Origin: an uncultured Paracoccaceae bacterium
Lineage (GTDB): Bacteria > Pseudomonadota > Alphaproteobacteria > Rhodobacterales > Rhodobacteraceae
Assembly: GCA_947495295.1 (NCBI GenBank)
Contig: CANLYJ010000002.1
Coordinates: 1-64,000 of the forward strand
Direction: 5' to 3'
DNA length: 64,000 nucleotides
Position numbers and translations under genes: made by a program. Every line of letters begins with the position of its first letter. The stretch's first letter is position 1. The notes beneath the pieces are model-generated. The model had not been told where the DNA came from and did no database searches. It saw only the letters and a list, made by a program, of their open reading frames with translations. Shown here one piece after another: positions 27,831 to 36,582 of this stretch.

Positions 27831-28742
27831 ATGCATCCCGCTGCTGCTGCCGCGTCCGTGGCCCCCGATTTCTTTGATGGCTTCGAAGAGCGTTTTATTG
27901 ACGGCCCTGATGGCCCGATGTTTTGCCGGATTGGTGGCGATGGCCCGCCTTTGGTGTTGCTACATGGATACCCGCAGACATCGGCGATGTGGCATGTCGT
28001 GGCGGCTGATCTGGCCCGTGACTATCGCGTCATCTGCATGGATTTGCGTGGCTATGGCCGGTCGGTAAAACCACCCAGCGCGCCCGATCACGCCCCCCAT
28101 TCCAAGCGGGCGATGGCCAGTGACGTGATCGCCGTCATGGATGCGTTGGGCCATGAGCAGTTTCTGATCGGCGCGCATGATCGCGGTGCGCGGGTGGCGC
28201 ATCGGTTGGCGGCGGATCATCCCGACCGCGTCCGCGCGTTGGCGATTCTGGATATCGCGCCCACCCGCGAGATGTATCGCGAAGGTGATAGCGCCTTTGC
28301 CCATAGCTATTGGCATTGGTACTGGTTGACCTTGCCGCACCCGTTTCCCGAAACGCTGATCGCGGCTGATCCGGCATTTTTCTGGTTGACCAAATCAATA
28401 GGTCTGGCGAAAACCCCCGCCCCTTTTGTCCAGCAGGCGTTGGATGAATATCTGACCTGTTTTGACGATCCGGTGTTGATTCACTGCGCCTGTGAGGATT
28501 ATCGCGCTGCCGCCGGCATTGATATCGCCCATGATGATTCTGACCCAAGTTTGCTGCAAATGCCGCTATTGACGCTGTGGGGTAAGGATGGGGCGATTGA
28601 ACGCCATTTTGATAGTCTGGCGCTGTGGCAGGAACGTGCGGCAAATGTGCATGGCTGGGCTTTGCCCGGCGGTCATTTTCTGGCCGAGGAATGCCCGGAA
28701 CTGGTGATTGCCGCCTGGCGCGAATTTTTTGCCACCGTGTGA
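27831..28742 (+). CDS. Alpha/beta hydrolase, haloacetate (fluoroacetate) dehalogenase-like
   Basis: LVLLHGYPQTSAMW, GAHDRGARVAHRLAADHPDRV nucleophile elbow, YWHWYWL, GGHFLAEECPE. Confidence 0.82.
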   Translation: MHPAAAAASVAPDFFDGFEERFIDGPDGPMFCRIGGDGPPLVLLHGYPQTSAMWHVVAADLARDYRVICMDLRGYGRSVKPPSAPDHAPHSKRAMASDVIAVMDALGHEQFLIGAHDRGARVAHRLAADHPDRVRALAILDIAPTREMYREGDSAFAHSYWHWYWLTLPHPFPETLIAADPAFFWLTKSIGLAKTPAPFVQQALDEYLTCFDDPVLIHCACEDYRAAAGIDIAHDDSDPSLLQMPLLTLWGKDGAIERHFDSLALWQERAANVHGWALPGGHFLAEECPELVIAAWREFFATV

Positions 28743-28744
28743 CG

Positions 28745-29644
28745 CTATTCCAGTTTGGCGGGAAACCCATCGGCACGCAGATCGGTACTTAACAAATCCT
28801 CTAGCAGTTTCACGACCATGGGGGATTGCGCTTCACCGCCATAGGCAGCCCGTGCGGCCACATAGCTTTGCCTTGTCGCACTGGCCAGATCGAGCGGGAC
28901 TTCGAATTCCTTGCCAAAATCCATTGCGAACCCAAGGTCTTTGAGCACGAGGTCCATGTTGAACCCCACATCATAGGACCCGTTCAGCACCAGCGCCCCT
29001 TCGGTTTCATGGACGAATGAATTGCCTGATGATGCCTTGATCGCCTGCCATGCCTGCCCAAGGTCCAGCCCGCCGCGTTTGGCCAGCATCAAGGCTTCGC
29101 CGCTGGCTTTGAGGTGGATGAAGGCCAGCATGTTGGTGATCACCTTGATGATCGCCGCGGACCCAAGTGGCCCCATGTGAAAGACCTGATTGCCCATCGC
29201 TTGCAGGGCGGGCAGGTGCAGGTCGAACATATCCTTGTCACCGCCTGCCAGCATCGTGATGTTGCCTTGCGCCGCCAGATGGACCCCGCCAGTGACGGGC
29301 AGTTCCATCATTCGGACCCCCTGCGCGCTGGCTTTTCGCGACATTTCCAGCACTTCGTCGCGCCCTAATGTCGACATTTCGATCCAATGCGCGCCGGGGT
29401 TCATATGGGGCAGGATTTCATCCAGAACCTTGGCCGTCACGGCGGGTGAGGGCAGGCAGGTGATCACGTGATCGGCGGCTTTTGCCACGCCGACTGCATC
29501 GTCGGCCCAGTTGCAATCCAGTTCCCTGATCCGGCTTGCGAGTGATGTATCAAGGTCAGTCGCTGTAACCTGCAACCCCGCCTTGCGCAGGCAGGCGGCG
29601 CAGTTGACGCCCAGATTGCCCAGCCCGATATACCCGTAATGCAT
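28745..29644 (-). CDS. 3-hydroxyisobutyrate dehydrogenase-like (beta-HAD family) NAD(P)-dependent oxidoreductase
   Basis: YIGLGNLGVNCAACLRKAG, ELPVTGGVHLAAQGNITMLAGG, KVITNMLAFIHLKASGEALMLAKRGG. Confidence 0.87.
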   Translation of the reverse strand: MHYGYIGLGNLGVNCAACLRKAGLQVTATDLDTSLASRIRELDCNWADDAVGVAKAADHVITCLPSPAVTAKVLDEILPHMNPGAHWIEMSTLGRDEVLEMSRKASAQGVRMMELPVTGGVHLAAQGNITMLAGGDKDMFDLHLPALQAMGNQVFHMGPLGSAAIIKVITNMLAFIHLKASGEALMLAKRGGLDLGQAWQAIKASSGNSFVHETEGALVLNGSYDVGFNMDLVLKDLGFAMDFGKEFEVPLDLASATRQSYVAARAAYGGEAQSPMVVKLLEDLLSTDLRADGFPAKLE

Positions 29645-29653
29645 GGCGTTTCC

Positions 29654-31189
29654 TTAGTTGAAGTAGATGTTGTAGTCGGCCCGGATCGCCGCATCCAGCG
29701 TCGGATCAATCTGGATCTGCGCCTTGGCGAGGATGTCGTTTTTGCGTTCAATCGCCTTGTCCAGCAGCATGGGTTTGTCGGCCTCGCCCCACTCCTTGGG
29801 GCTCATCCGATTGCCAAGGGTCGGATAGATATATTCCGTCTGCATCAGTTGCAGCGTCTGTTCAGAACCCAGATAGTGACCGGGCCCGTCAAGGCAGACC
29901 GCTTTCATCGCCTCGATTGAGGTGCTGTCTGCGGTCACGTCGATCCCGCGCACGCAGCGCATGACCTGACCCAGGATATCATCGCCCAGCACCAGTGATT
30001 CCAGACAGAAACCCAGCAGTGATGCGTGCATTCCAACCGCTTCATAGGCCATGTTCAGCCCCGAAAGCCCGGCCAGCACATTGGTGATCCCCTGTTCCCA
30101 ACCGGCCTGCATGTCGGGCAGTTTGCTGTCAGATATGCCAGCCGCCGCACCACCAGGAAGCCCATAGAATTTATGCATCTGCGAACAGCCCGCTGTCAGC
30201 AGCGCCTGTTCGGCGGACCCACCCGACATCGCCCCGGTCCGCAGGTCGGACACGAAAGGCCATGTGCCAAAGACAGCCGTATGACCGGGTGATATCGCAT
30301 TGACATAGACCACCCCGGCCAGGCATTCCGCGACCGCCTGCACGATGGCCAGTGCTATGGGTGCCGGTGCCGTCGCCCCGGCCTGACCCGCAGACAAAAG
30401 CAGCACCGGCATGCCTGCGCGGATGCAATGTTCCATTGCGATGCAGCTTTCTTCGGCGAATTTCATCGGTGGGACGACAAAGCAGTTCGAGTTCGAGATG
30501 AAAGGCCGGGCCCGGTATGTCGCCTCGTCCCCCGCGATGCGGTGGATCAGTTCCATGCACGGGGCCACATGATCCGGTTCGCTGAATGACGTACCGATGT
30601 GCTTTGTCGTCCCTGCGCAGCTGGCGTAGATCGTGTTCAGATCCAGTTCCAGATTGTCGGTCACATCCCGCGCCACCATGGCCCGTTGGAAGAAATGCAC
30701 GTTATCCAACGCATTGGTGATCCGGGCTGCATCATGCAAATCCTGCGCGGTGCTGTCGCGATAGGTGTTGGTCGCCAGATCGACGATATGCACAGCCGCC
30801 CCGGCAGTGCCGAAATGCACCCTGTTACCTGACAGGTCCAGATCATGTTTCGGGTCACGTCCATGCAGGGTGATGTTGCGCGCGGCCTTGGCCAGCATGT
30901 CTTCGACCAGCGCGCGCGGGAAACGCAGCCGGCCGTCATCGCCCAGGATCGCACCGGCCTTCGTCATGGCCTCAACACCGGATGGCGGGGCTTGTGAAAG
31001 CCCGATCTGTTCAAGCGCATCCAAGGCCGCGTTGTGAATGCGCAAGACGTCAGCATCGGTCAGCGGTTTGTATTGTCCGCCCTCAAGCCCGGCGCGCACT
31101 GGCCGCAGGTCTTCGGCCAGAGGCGCGTTGCGCAGGGCCACCCGTGCCGCCCGCCCGCCACTGCGTGGTTTTCTGCTTGGTGCTGTCAT
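29654..31189 (-). CDS. MttB family trimethylamine/quaternary-amine methyltransferase (non-pyrrolysine)
   Basis: Family-like sequence (DALEQIGLSQAPPSGVEAM...HGRDPKHDLDLSGNRVHFGTAGAAVHIVD...; EHCIRAGMPVLLLSAGQAGATAPAPIALAIVQAVAECLAGVVYVN); start MTAPSRKPRSGG at 31189. Confidence 0.87.
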   Translation of the reverse strand: MTAPSRKPRSGGRAARVALRNAPLAEDLRPVRAGLEGGQYKPLTDADVLRIHNAALDALEQIGLSQAPPSGVEAMTKAGAILGDDGRLRFPRALVEDMLAKAARNITLHGRDPKHDLDLSGNRVHFGTAGAAVHIVDLATNTYRDSTAQDLHDAARITNALDNVHFFQRAMVARDVTDNLELDLNTIYASCAGTTKHIGTSFSEPDHVAPCMELIHRIAGDEATYRARPFISNSNCFVVPPMKFAEESCIAMEHCIRAGMPVLLLSAGQAGATAPAPIALAIVQAVAECLAGVVYVNAISPGHTAVFGTWPFVSDLRTGAMSGGSAEQALLTAGCSQMHKFYGLPGGAAAGISDSKLPDMQAGWEQGITNVLAGLSGLNMAYEAVGMHASLLGFCLESLVLGDDILGQVMRCVRGIDVTADSTSIEAMKAVCLDGPGHYLGSEQTLQLMQTEYIYPTLGNRMSPKEWGEADKPMLLDKAIERKNDILAKAQIQIDPTLDAAIRADYNIYFN

Positions 31190-31291
31190 CTGATCCTCCC
31201 CGATCGTCCGACCAGTATTGTAAGTGAAATCATTTCGATCAATTCGCAAAGACACATAGAATTAATCGGAAGATCCGATTAGAATTCATTC

Positions 31292-32176
31292 ATGCAGATA
31301 GAACTGATCGAAACATTTCTGGACCTGTGCGAAACCCAGAGCTTCAATCGCACTGCCGACAGATTGGGGGTGACCCAATCCACCGTGTCCGGTCGCATCG
31401 GATCGTTGGAAAAGACGGTCGGACGCCGGTTGTTCCGCCGATCCCGGTCAGGCACCGCATTGACAACCGAAGGTTTGCGATTTGAGCCGCATGCCCGCAG
31501 CCTGCGCCATGCCTGGGTCACCGCGCTGCACGCGGTGCGCGATACCGGTATGGCGGGCGTGACCATGCGCATTGGCGTTCAGCACGACCTGATCGGGTTG
31601 GAGATTGACACCCTGATCGGCAATTTTCGCAGCGCCTTGCCTGATACTGTTATTTATGTTGAGGCTGATTATTCGACCCAGATGTGTGCCGATCTGGCCT
31701 CTGGCGCGCAGGATGTGGCGGTGTTGTATTCGCCGCAAACCCATCCCGATATTCATTTCGAACCTTTGGGTGATGTGACCTACGTGATGGTGTCGACGGA
31801 TGTTGATACCTTGGCGGATGTCACGGCGGACAACTACATCCTTGCCAATTACTCGCCCGCATTTTCCCACACCCATGCTGCCCTGTTGCCCGGCCTGACG
31901 CGCGTGTCCTTATCAATCGGGCAGAATGCGGCGATGGAGGGGTTTCTGAAATCACTATCCGGGGCGGCTTATGTTTTGCGCCATTCCGCCGCGGAATTGG
32001 TTGAGGCAGGCACCTGCAACTACGTCAAGGACGCCCCGGCCATTACGCAGCCGGTCTTTGCCGGGGTTAATCTGCGAAACCGGCATCGTGCGCCTTATCG
32101 TAAGTTTTTACGTATCTTGCAGGGCCATTATGCACCGGCACAATCGGATCGCCGCAGGCATTCGACCCGCCGATAG
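31292..32176 (+). CDS. LysR family transcriptional regulator
   Basis: MQIELIETFLDLCETQSFNRTADRLGVTQSTVSGRIGSLEKTVGRRLFRRSRSG HTH; divergent from mttB-like gene. Confidence 0.92.
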   Translation: MQIELIETFLDLCETQSFNRTADRLGVTQSTVSGRIGSLEKTVGRRLFRRSRSGTALTTEGLRFEPHARSLRHAWVTALHAVRDTGMAGVTMRIGVQHDLIGLEIDTLIGNFRSALPDTVIYVEADYSTQMCADLASGAQDVAVLYSPQTHPDIHFEPLGDVTYVMVSTDVDTLADVTADNYILANYSPAFSHTHAALLPGLTRVSLSIGQNAAMEGFLKSLSGAAYVLRHSAAELVEAGTCNYVKDAPAITQPVFAGVNLRNRHRAPYRKFLRILQGHYAPAQSDRRRHSTRR

Positions 32177-32323
32177 GCGCCGCCTGCCAAATTGTGCCGA
32201 CGCAAAATTTTCTGGAATAATTGATTGGCTGATCTGGTATCGTCGCAACAGCACCCCTATGTATCGCCTGTTAACATTCGACTCACGGATTTTTGAAGTC
32301 ACGGCTTTTCGAAGGACGCTGTT

Positions 32324-33466
32324 ATGGCAAAAGATACTGCCCCCGATCTTACCGGACAATTGAAGTTTGAAGGTGACAAGAAGGCAGGGCGGTCCAAGTG
32401 GATCGCAATGCTGCTTGCGCTCGCGCTCGTCGGTTGGATGGGTAGCGGCTATATTATGCCAAGCGCGCCAGAGGATGATGTCGCAGAAGAGCCACCAATT
32501 CGTGCCGTTGCCGTGGCGGTCATGCCGTCCATGGCGCAGGATGTCGGCCTTGTTCTAACAGCAGAGGGCCAATCGACCCCTGATCGCGCAACTGAAATTC
32601 GCACCAAGGCGACGGGCCAGATCATTTCGGTATCCGTCAAGCGTGGTGATCTGGTGCAGGCGGGGCAGGAGATTGGCCGTTTAGATGCCGAGACGATCAA
32701 TGCGCAGCTTGCCCAGGCGCAGGCGCAGTTTGCGCAGGCCGATGCCGATCTGACCCGTGCAGAAACCTTGCAGGAACGCGGTATCGGCACCGAAGCGCAG
32801 GTTAGTCAGGCTCGTGCGGCCAAGGCAGCAGCAGAGGCATCCGTGACCGCCGCGCAAGAACAATTGGACAATACCGTGATCACCGCCCCCTTTGCCGGTC
32901 GTTTGAATGAAATGACCCTTGATGAGGGTGAGTTTGTGAATGATGGCGACATGGTTGCCGAGGTGCTGGACAATGATCCGCTCAACGTTGTTGTGCAGGT
33001 CCCGCAACAGGCCCTGTCGCGTCTGTCCAAGGGACAGATGGCCGAGGTGTCGTTTATCACGGGCGAAAAGCGCATGGGCGAAGTTGGTTTTATTGGCAGC
33101 AATGCGGATAGCCAGACCCGGACATTCCGCGTTGAGATTGCCGTTGATAACCCTGACAGCGAAATGCCTGCAGGCCTGAGCGCCCGTGTCGCAATTCCGA
33201 CCGGTCAGGCGCGGGGACATTTCATTTCGCCTGCGATCCTGTCGCTGGGCACCAGCGGTGATCTGGGCATCAAAACTGTCGAAGACGGTGATGTCGTGGC
33301 CTTCCGCCCGATCACGATTGTGCGCGCGCAGACCGACGGCATTTGGGTGACCGGCCTGGGCGAACGGGCGCAGATCATCACTGTCGGTCAAGGCTTTGTC
33401 AGCGCCGGAGATACGGTTGATCCACGCCCGGTCGAGGTGTCCGAAGCCGTGGCGGTGACACAATGA
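32324..33466 (+). CDS. RND efflux periplasmic adaptor (membrane fusion protein)
   Basis: Barrel-sandwich/coiled-coil pattern: GDLVQAGQEIGRLDAETINAQLAQAQAQFAQADADLTRAETL...ITAPFAGRLNEMTLDEGEFV. Confidence 0.92.
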   Translation: MAKDTAPDLTGQLKFEGDKKAGRSKWIAMLLALALVGWMGSGYIMPSAPEDDVAEEPPIRAVAVAVMPSMAQDVGLVLTAEGQSTPDRATEIRTKATGQIISVSVKRGDLVQAGQEIGRLDAETINAQLAQAQAQFAQADADLTRAETLQERGIGTEAQVSQARAAKAAAEASVTAAQEQLDNTVITAPFAGRLNEMTLDEGEFVNDGDMVAEVLDNDPLNVVVQVPQQALSRLSKGQMAEVSFITGEKRMGEVGFIGSNADSQTRTFRVEIAVDNPDSEMPAGLSARVAIPTGQARGHFISPAILSLGTSGDLGIKTVEDGDVVAFRPITIVRAQTDGIWVTGLGERAQIITVGQGFVSAGDTVDPRPVEVSEAVAVTQ

Positions 33467-36400
33467 GATCCCTGATCGATGCTGCATTCAGCCGCAGCAA
33501 GGTTGTTCAACTTGTCCTGGTTTTCCTGCTGGCGGTGGGGTCGCTATCCTATGCCGCGATCCCAAAGGAAAGTAATCCCGAAATCCCGATCCCGATCATC
33601 TATGTTTCAACCAGTCTGGACGGGATTTCACCGCAGGATGCCGAGGATGTGCTTGTCGGCCCGATGGAGACGGAATTCGCGTCGCTGACCGGCCTGAAAA
33701 CCATGACGGCACGTGCCAGCGAGGGTCATGCATCGGTCGAACTGGAATTTGAACCGGGTTTCGACGCTGATGCCGCACTGGACAAGGTCCGCGAGGCCGC
33801 CGACAAGGCCGAAAACGATCTACCGCAGGATGCCAACCTGACGGTGACCGAGATCAACACGGCCCTGTTCCCGATCCTGAATGTCATCCTGTCCGGGCAG
33901 GTGCCCGAGCGGACATTGAATGCGCTCGCCGATGACCTCAAAGACGATATTGAGTCGATTTCCGGCGTGCTGGAGGTTGATGTCGGCGGCAAACGTACAG
34001 AACTGATGGAAGTGCTGATCGACCCGACGGTGTTTGAAACCTACAATATCACATTTGACGAAATCATCGGTTCGATTACCCGCAACAACCAGTTGATTGC
34101 AGCGGGTGCGATTGAAAGCGAGGCGGGCCGGCTGGTGCTGAAGGTGCCTGGTCTGATCGAAAACCTGCAAGATGTGATGGAACTGCCGGTGCTGGTCCGT
34201 GGTCAGACGGTTGTGACCTTTGCCGATGTCGCCACGATCCGCCGCACATTTGAAGACCCGACCGGGTTTGCCCGGATTGATGGCCAGCCTGCTTTGGCGC
34301 TTGAGATCAAGAAACGTGTCGGCGCCAACATCATTCAAACCGTGTCGCAGGTGCGCGAGGTCATTGAAACGGCCCGTGCCGATTGGCCGGACAGTGTGCA
34401 GGTCAGCTATACGCTGGATGAAAGCGAACAGGTCGAATCCATGCTATCGGATCTGGAGGCGAATGTAATCGCCGCCATTATTCTGGTGATGATCGTCGTG
34501 GTCTACGCGCTTGGCCTGCGGTCGTCCTTGCTGGTGGGTCTGGCGATCCCGGGGGCGTTTTTGACAGGCGTGGCCGGGCTGTTTTTTCTTGGCTTTACGA
34601 TGAATATCGTTGTGCTGTTTTCGCTGATCCTGGTGGTGGGGATGCTTGTGGACGGGGCCATTGTAACAGTCGAACTGGCGGACCGTTACCTGCATGAAGG
34701 CCACGATTCCAAGACCGCTTATGCCATGGCGGCCAAGCGGATGGCGTGGCCGATCATCGCCTCTACCGCGACAACACTTTGTGTGTTTTTCCCGCTGCTG
34801 TTCTGGGAAGGCGTCGTTGGTGAGTTCATGAAATTCCTGCCAATCACCGTCATCATCACGCTGGCCGCATCGCTGTTTATGGCGCTGGTTTTCATCCCTG
34901 TCATGGGTGGTTTGATCGGAAAGCGGCAGAAACAGACGGCCAAGGCCAAAGCACAGCTATATGCCGCCGAACGTGGCGACCCCCGCCATATGACCGGGTT
35001 TATGGGCGGTTATGTCCGGCTGCTTGAATGGTCTATTCTGCGCCCTTGGATCACGCTTAGCTTTGCGGTGATGGCTTTGGTTGCATCCTTCGTGGCCTAT
35101 ACCCATTTCGGCAACGGCCTGACGTTTTTTCCGGAGGTGGAGCCTGAATACGCGCAGGTCGAGGTGCGTGCGAAGGATAATTTTTCAGTCTACGAACAGG
35201 ACGCGCTGGTGCGCGAGGTCGAAGCGAAACTGGCCGATTACACCGAAATCGCCAGCATTTATGCCCGCTCTGGCGGCAGCAACGAAGGCGGCGATGTGAT
35301 TGGTGCCTTACAGTTGGAACTGGCTGAATGGGACACCCGCAGGCCCGTTGCCCTGATTTCCGAGGATATCCGCGCCGATGTTGCGACGATCCCCGGTATT
35401 GATGTGCAGGTGCAGACGGATTCGGGTGGTCCGGGCGGCGGTAAGCCGATTAACCTTGATCTCTTGGCCAAAACCACAGCGGATCAAGAGGCAGGTGTCG
35501 CCATGATTATCGGCGCGATGGAGCGGTTGGGCGGTTTCATCGACATCGTTGAAACCCGTCCGTCGCCGGGCGTTGAATGGGCGATCACCGTCGATCGGTC
35601 AGAGGCGGCGCGCAGCGGTGCTGATGTGGCCCTGTTGGGGCAAGCGGTGCAGTTGCTGACCCGTGGCATTACAGTTGCCGATTACCGGCCTGAGGATGCG
35701 GATGGCGAAGTTGATATTGTTGTCCGCTTTCCCGCCGTTGACCGCACGCTGGCCGAATTGGAATCCCTGCGCGTGCCGACCAATGCCGGGCTGGTGCCGA
35801 TTTCGAATTTCGTATCCTTTGAACCGGCCCCACGCAGCGGCATCATCACCCGGATTGATCAGGCGCGTGTTGTGTCAATCACCGCTGATGTGACCGCCGA
35901 TGTTCTGGTCAATGACCAGATTGTTGCGCTGCAGGCCGCCATCGAAAAACTTGACTTGCCGCCGTCTGCCCGTGTCGATTTCGGGGGTGAGGCAGAAGAG
36001 CAGCAAGAGGCGATGACATTCCTGATGGGCGCGTTTGCATCCGCCATTGGCCTGATGTTCCTGATCCTGCTGACCCAGTTCAACAGTTTCTGGCAGGCCT
36101 TTGTGGTCATGTCGGCCATTGTGTTTTCCATCGCGGGCGTTTTGCTGGGCCTGATGATTACCGGTCGTCCCTTTGGTGTCGTGATGGGCGGTATCGGTGT
36201 GATCGCGCTGGCGGGGATTGTTGTGAACAACAACATTGTTCTGATCGACACGTATAACAACCTCAAGGCGGCGGGCCTGTCCCCGCTTGAGGCTGCGTTG
36301 CGCACCGGTGCCCAGCGTCTGCGCCCTGTCGTGCTGACATCCGTGACAACGGCGCTGGGGCTGATGCCGATGGTGATCGGGCTGAATATCAATTTCTTCA

Positions 36401-36582
36401 CCCGCGAGATTGTCTATGGCGCCCCGTCCACTCAATGGTGGACCGAATTGTCGAGTGCCATTGCGGGTGGGCTGGTCTTTGCGACCGTTTTGACGCTGTT
36501 GGTCACGCCAGCAATGCTGATGCTGGGCGAAAAACGGGCCAGGCGGGCATTGCCGACCGGCGGGGCGCTTGCCGCCGCTTAA
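33463..36582 (+). CDS. RND family efflux transporter permease
   Basis: 1039 aa; AAIPKESNPEIPIPIIYVSTSLDGISPQDAEDVLVGPME, LVVGMLVDGAIVTVE, GVIALAGIVVNNNIVLID. Confidence 0.95.
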   Translation: MRSLIDAAFSRSKVVQLVLVFLLAVGSLSYAAIPKESNPEIPIPIIYVSTSLDGISPQDAEDVLVGPMETEFASLTGLKTMTARASEGHASVELEFEPGFDADAALDKVREAADKAENDLPQDANLTVTEINTALFPILNVILSGQVPERTLNALADDLKDDIESISGVLEVDVGGKRTELMEVLIDPTVFETYNITFDEIIGSITRNNQLIAAGAIESEAGRLVLKVPGLIENLQDVMELPVLVRGQTVVTFADVATIRRTFEDPTGFARIDGQPALALEIKKRVGANIIQTVSQVREVIETARADWPDSVQVSYTLDESEQVESMLSDLEANVIAAIILVMIVVVYALGLRSSLLVGLAIPGAFLTGVAGLFFLGFTMNIVVLFSLILVVGMLVDGAIVTVELADRYLHEGHDSKTAYAMAAKRMAWPIIASTATTLCVFFPLLFWEGVVGEFMKFLPITVIITLAASLFMALVFIPVMGGLIGKRQKQTAKAKAQLYAAERGDPRHMTGFMGGYVRLLEWSILRPWITLSFAVMALVASFVAYTHFGNGLTFFPEVEPEYAQVEVRAKDNFSVYEQDALVREVEAKLADYTEIASIYARSGGSNEGGDVIGALQLELAEWDTRRPVALISEDIRADVATIPGIDVQVQTDSGGPGGGKPINLDLLAKTTADQEAGVAMIIGAMERLGGFIDIVETRPSPGVEWAITVDRSEAARSGADVALLGQAVQLLTRGITVADYRPEDADGEVDIVVRFPAVDRTLAELESLRVPTNAGLVPISNFVSFEPAPRSGIITRIDQARVVSITADVTADVLVNDQIVALQAAIEKLDLPPSARVDFGGEAEEQQEAMTFLMGAFASAIGLMFLILLTQFNSFWQAFVVMSAIVFSIAGVLLGLMITGRPFGVVMGGIGVIALAGIVVNNNIVLIDTYNNLKAAGLSPLEAALRTGAQRLRPVVLTSVTTALGLMPMVIGLNINFFTREIVYGAPSTQWWTELSSAIAGGLVFATVLTLLVTPAMLMLGEKRARRALPTGGALAAA

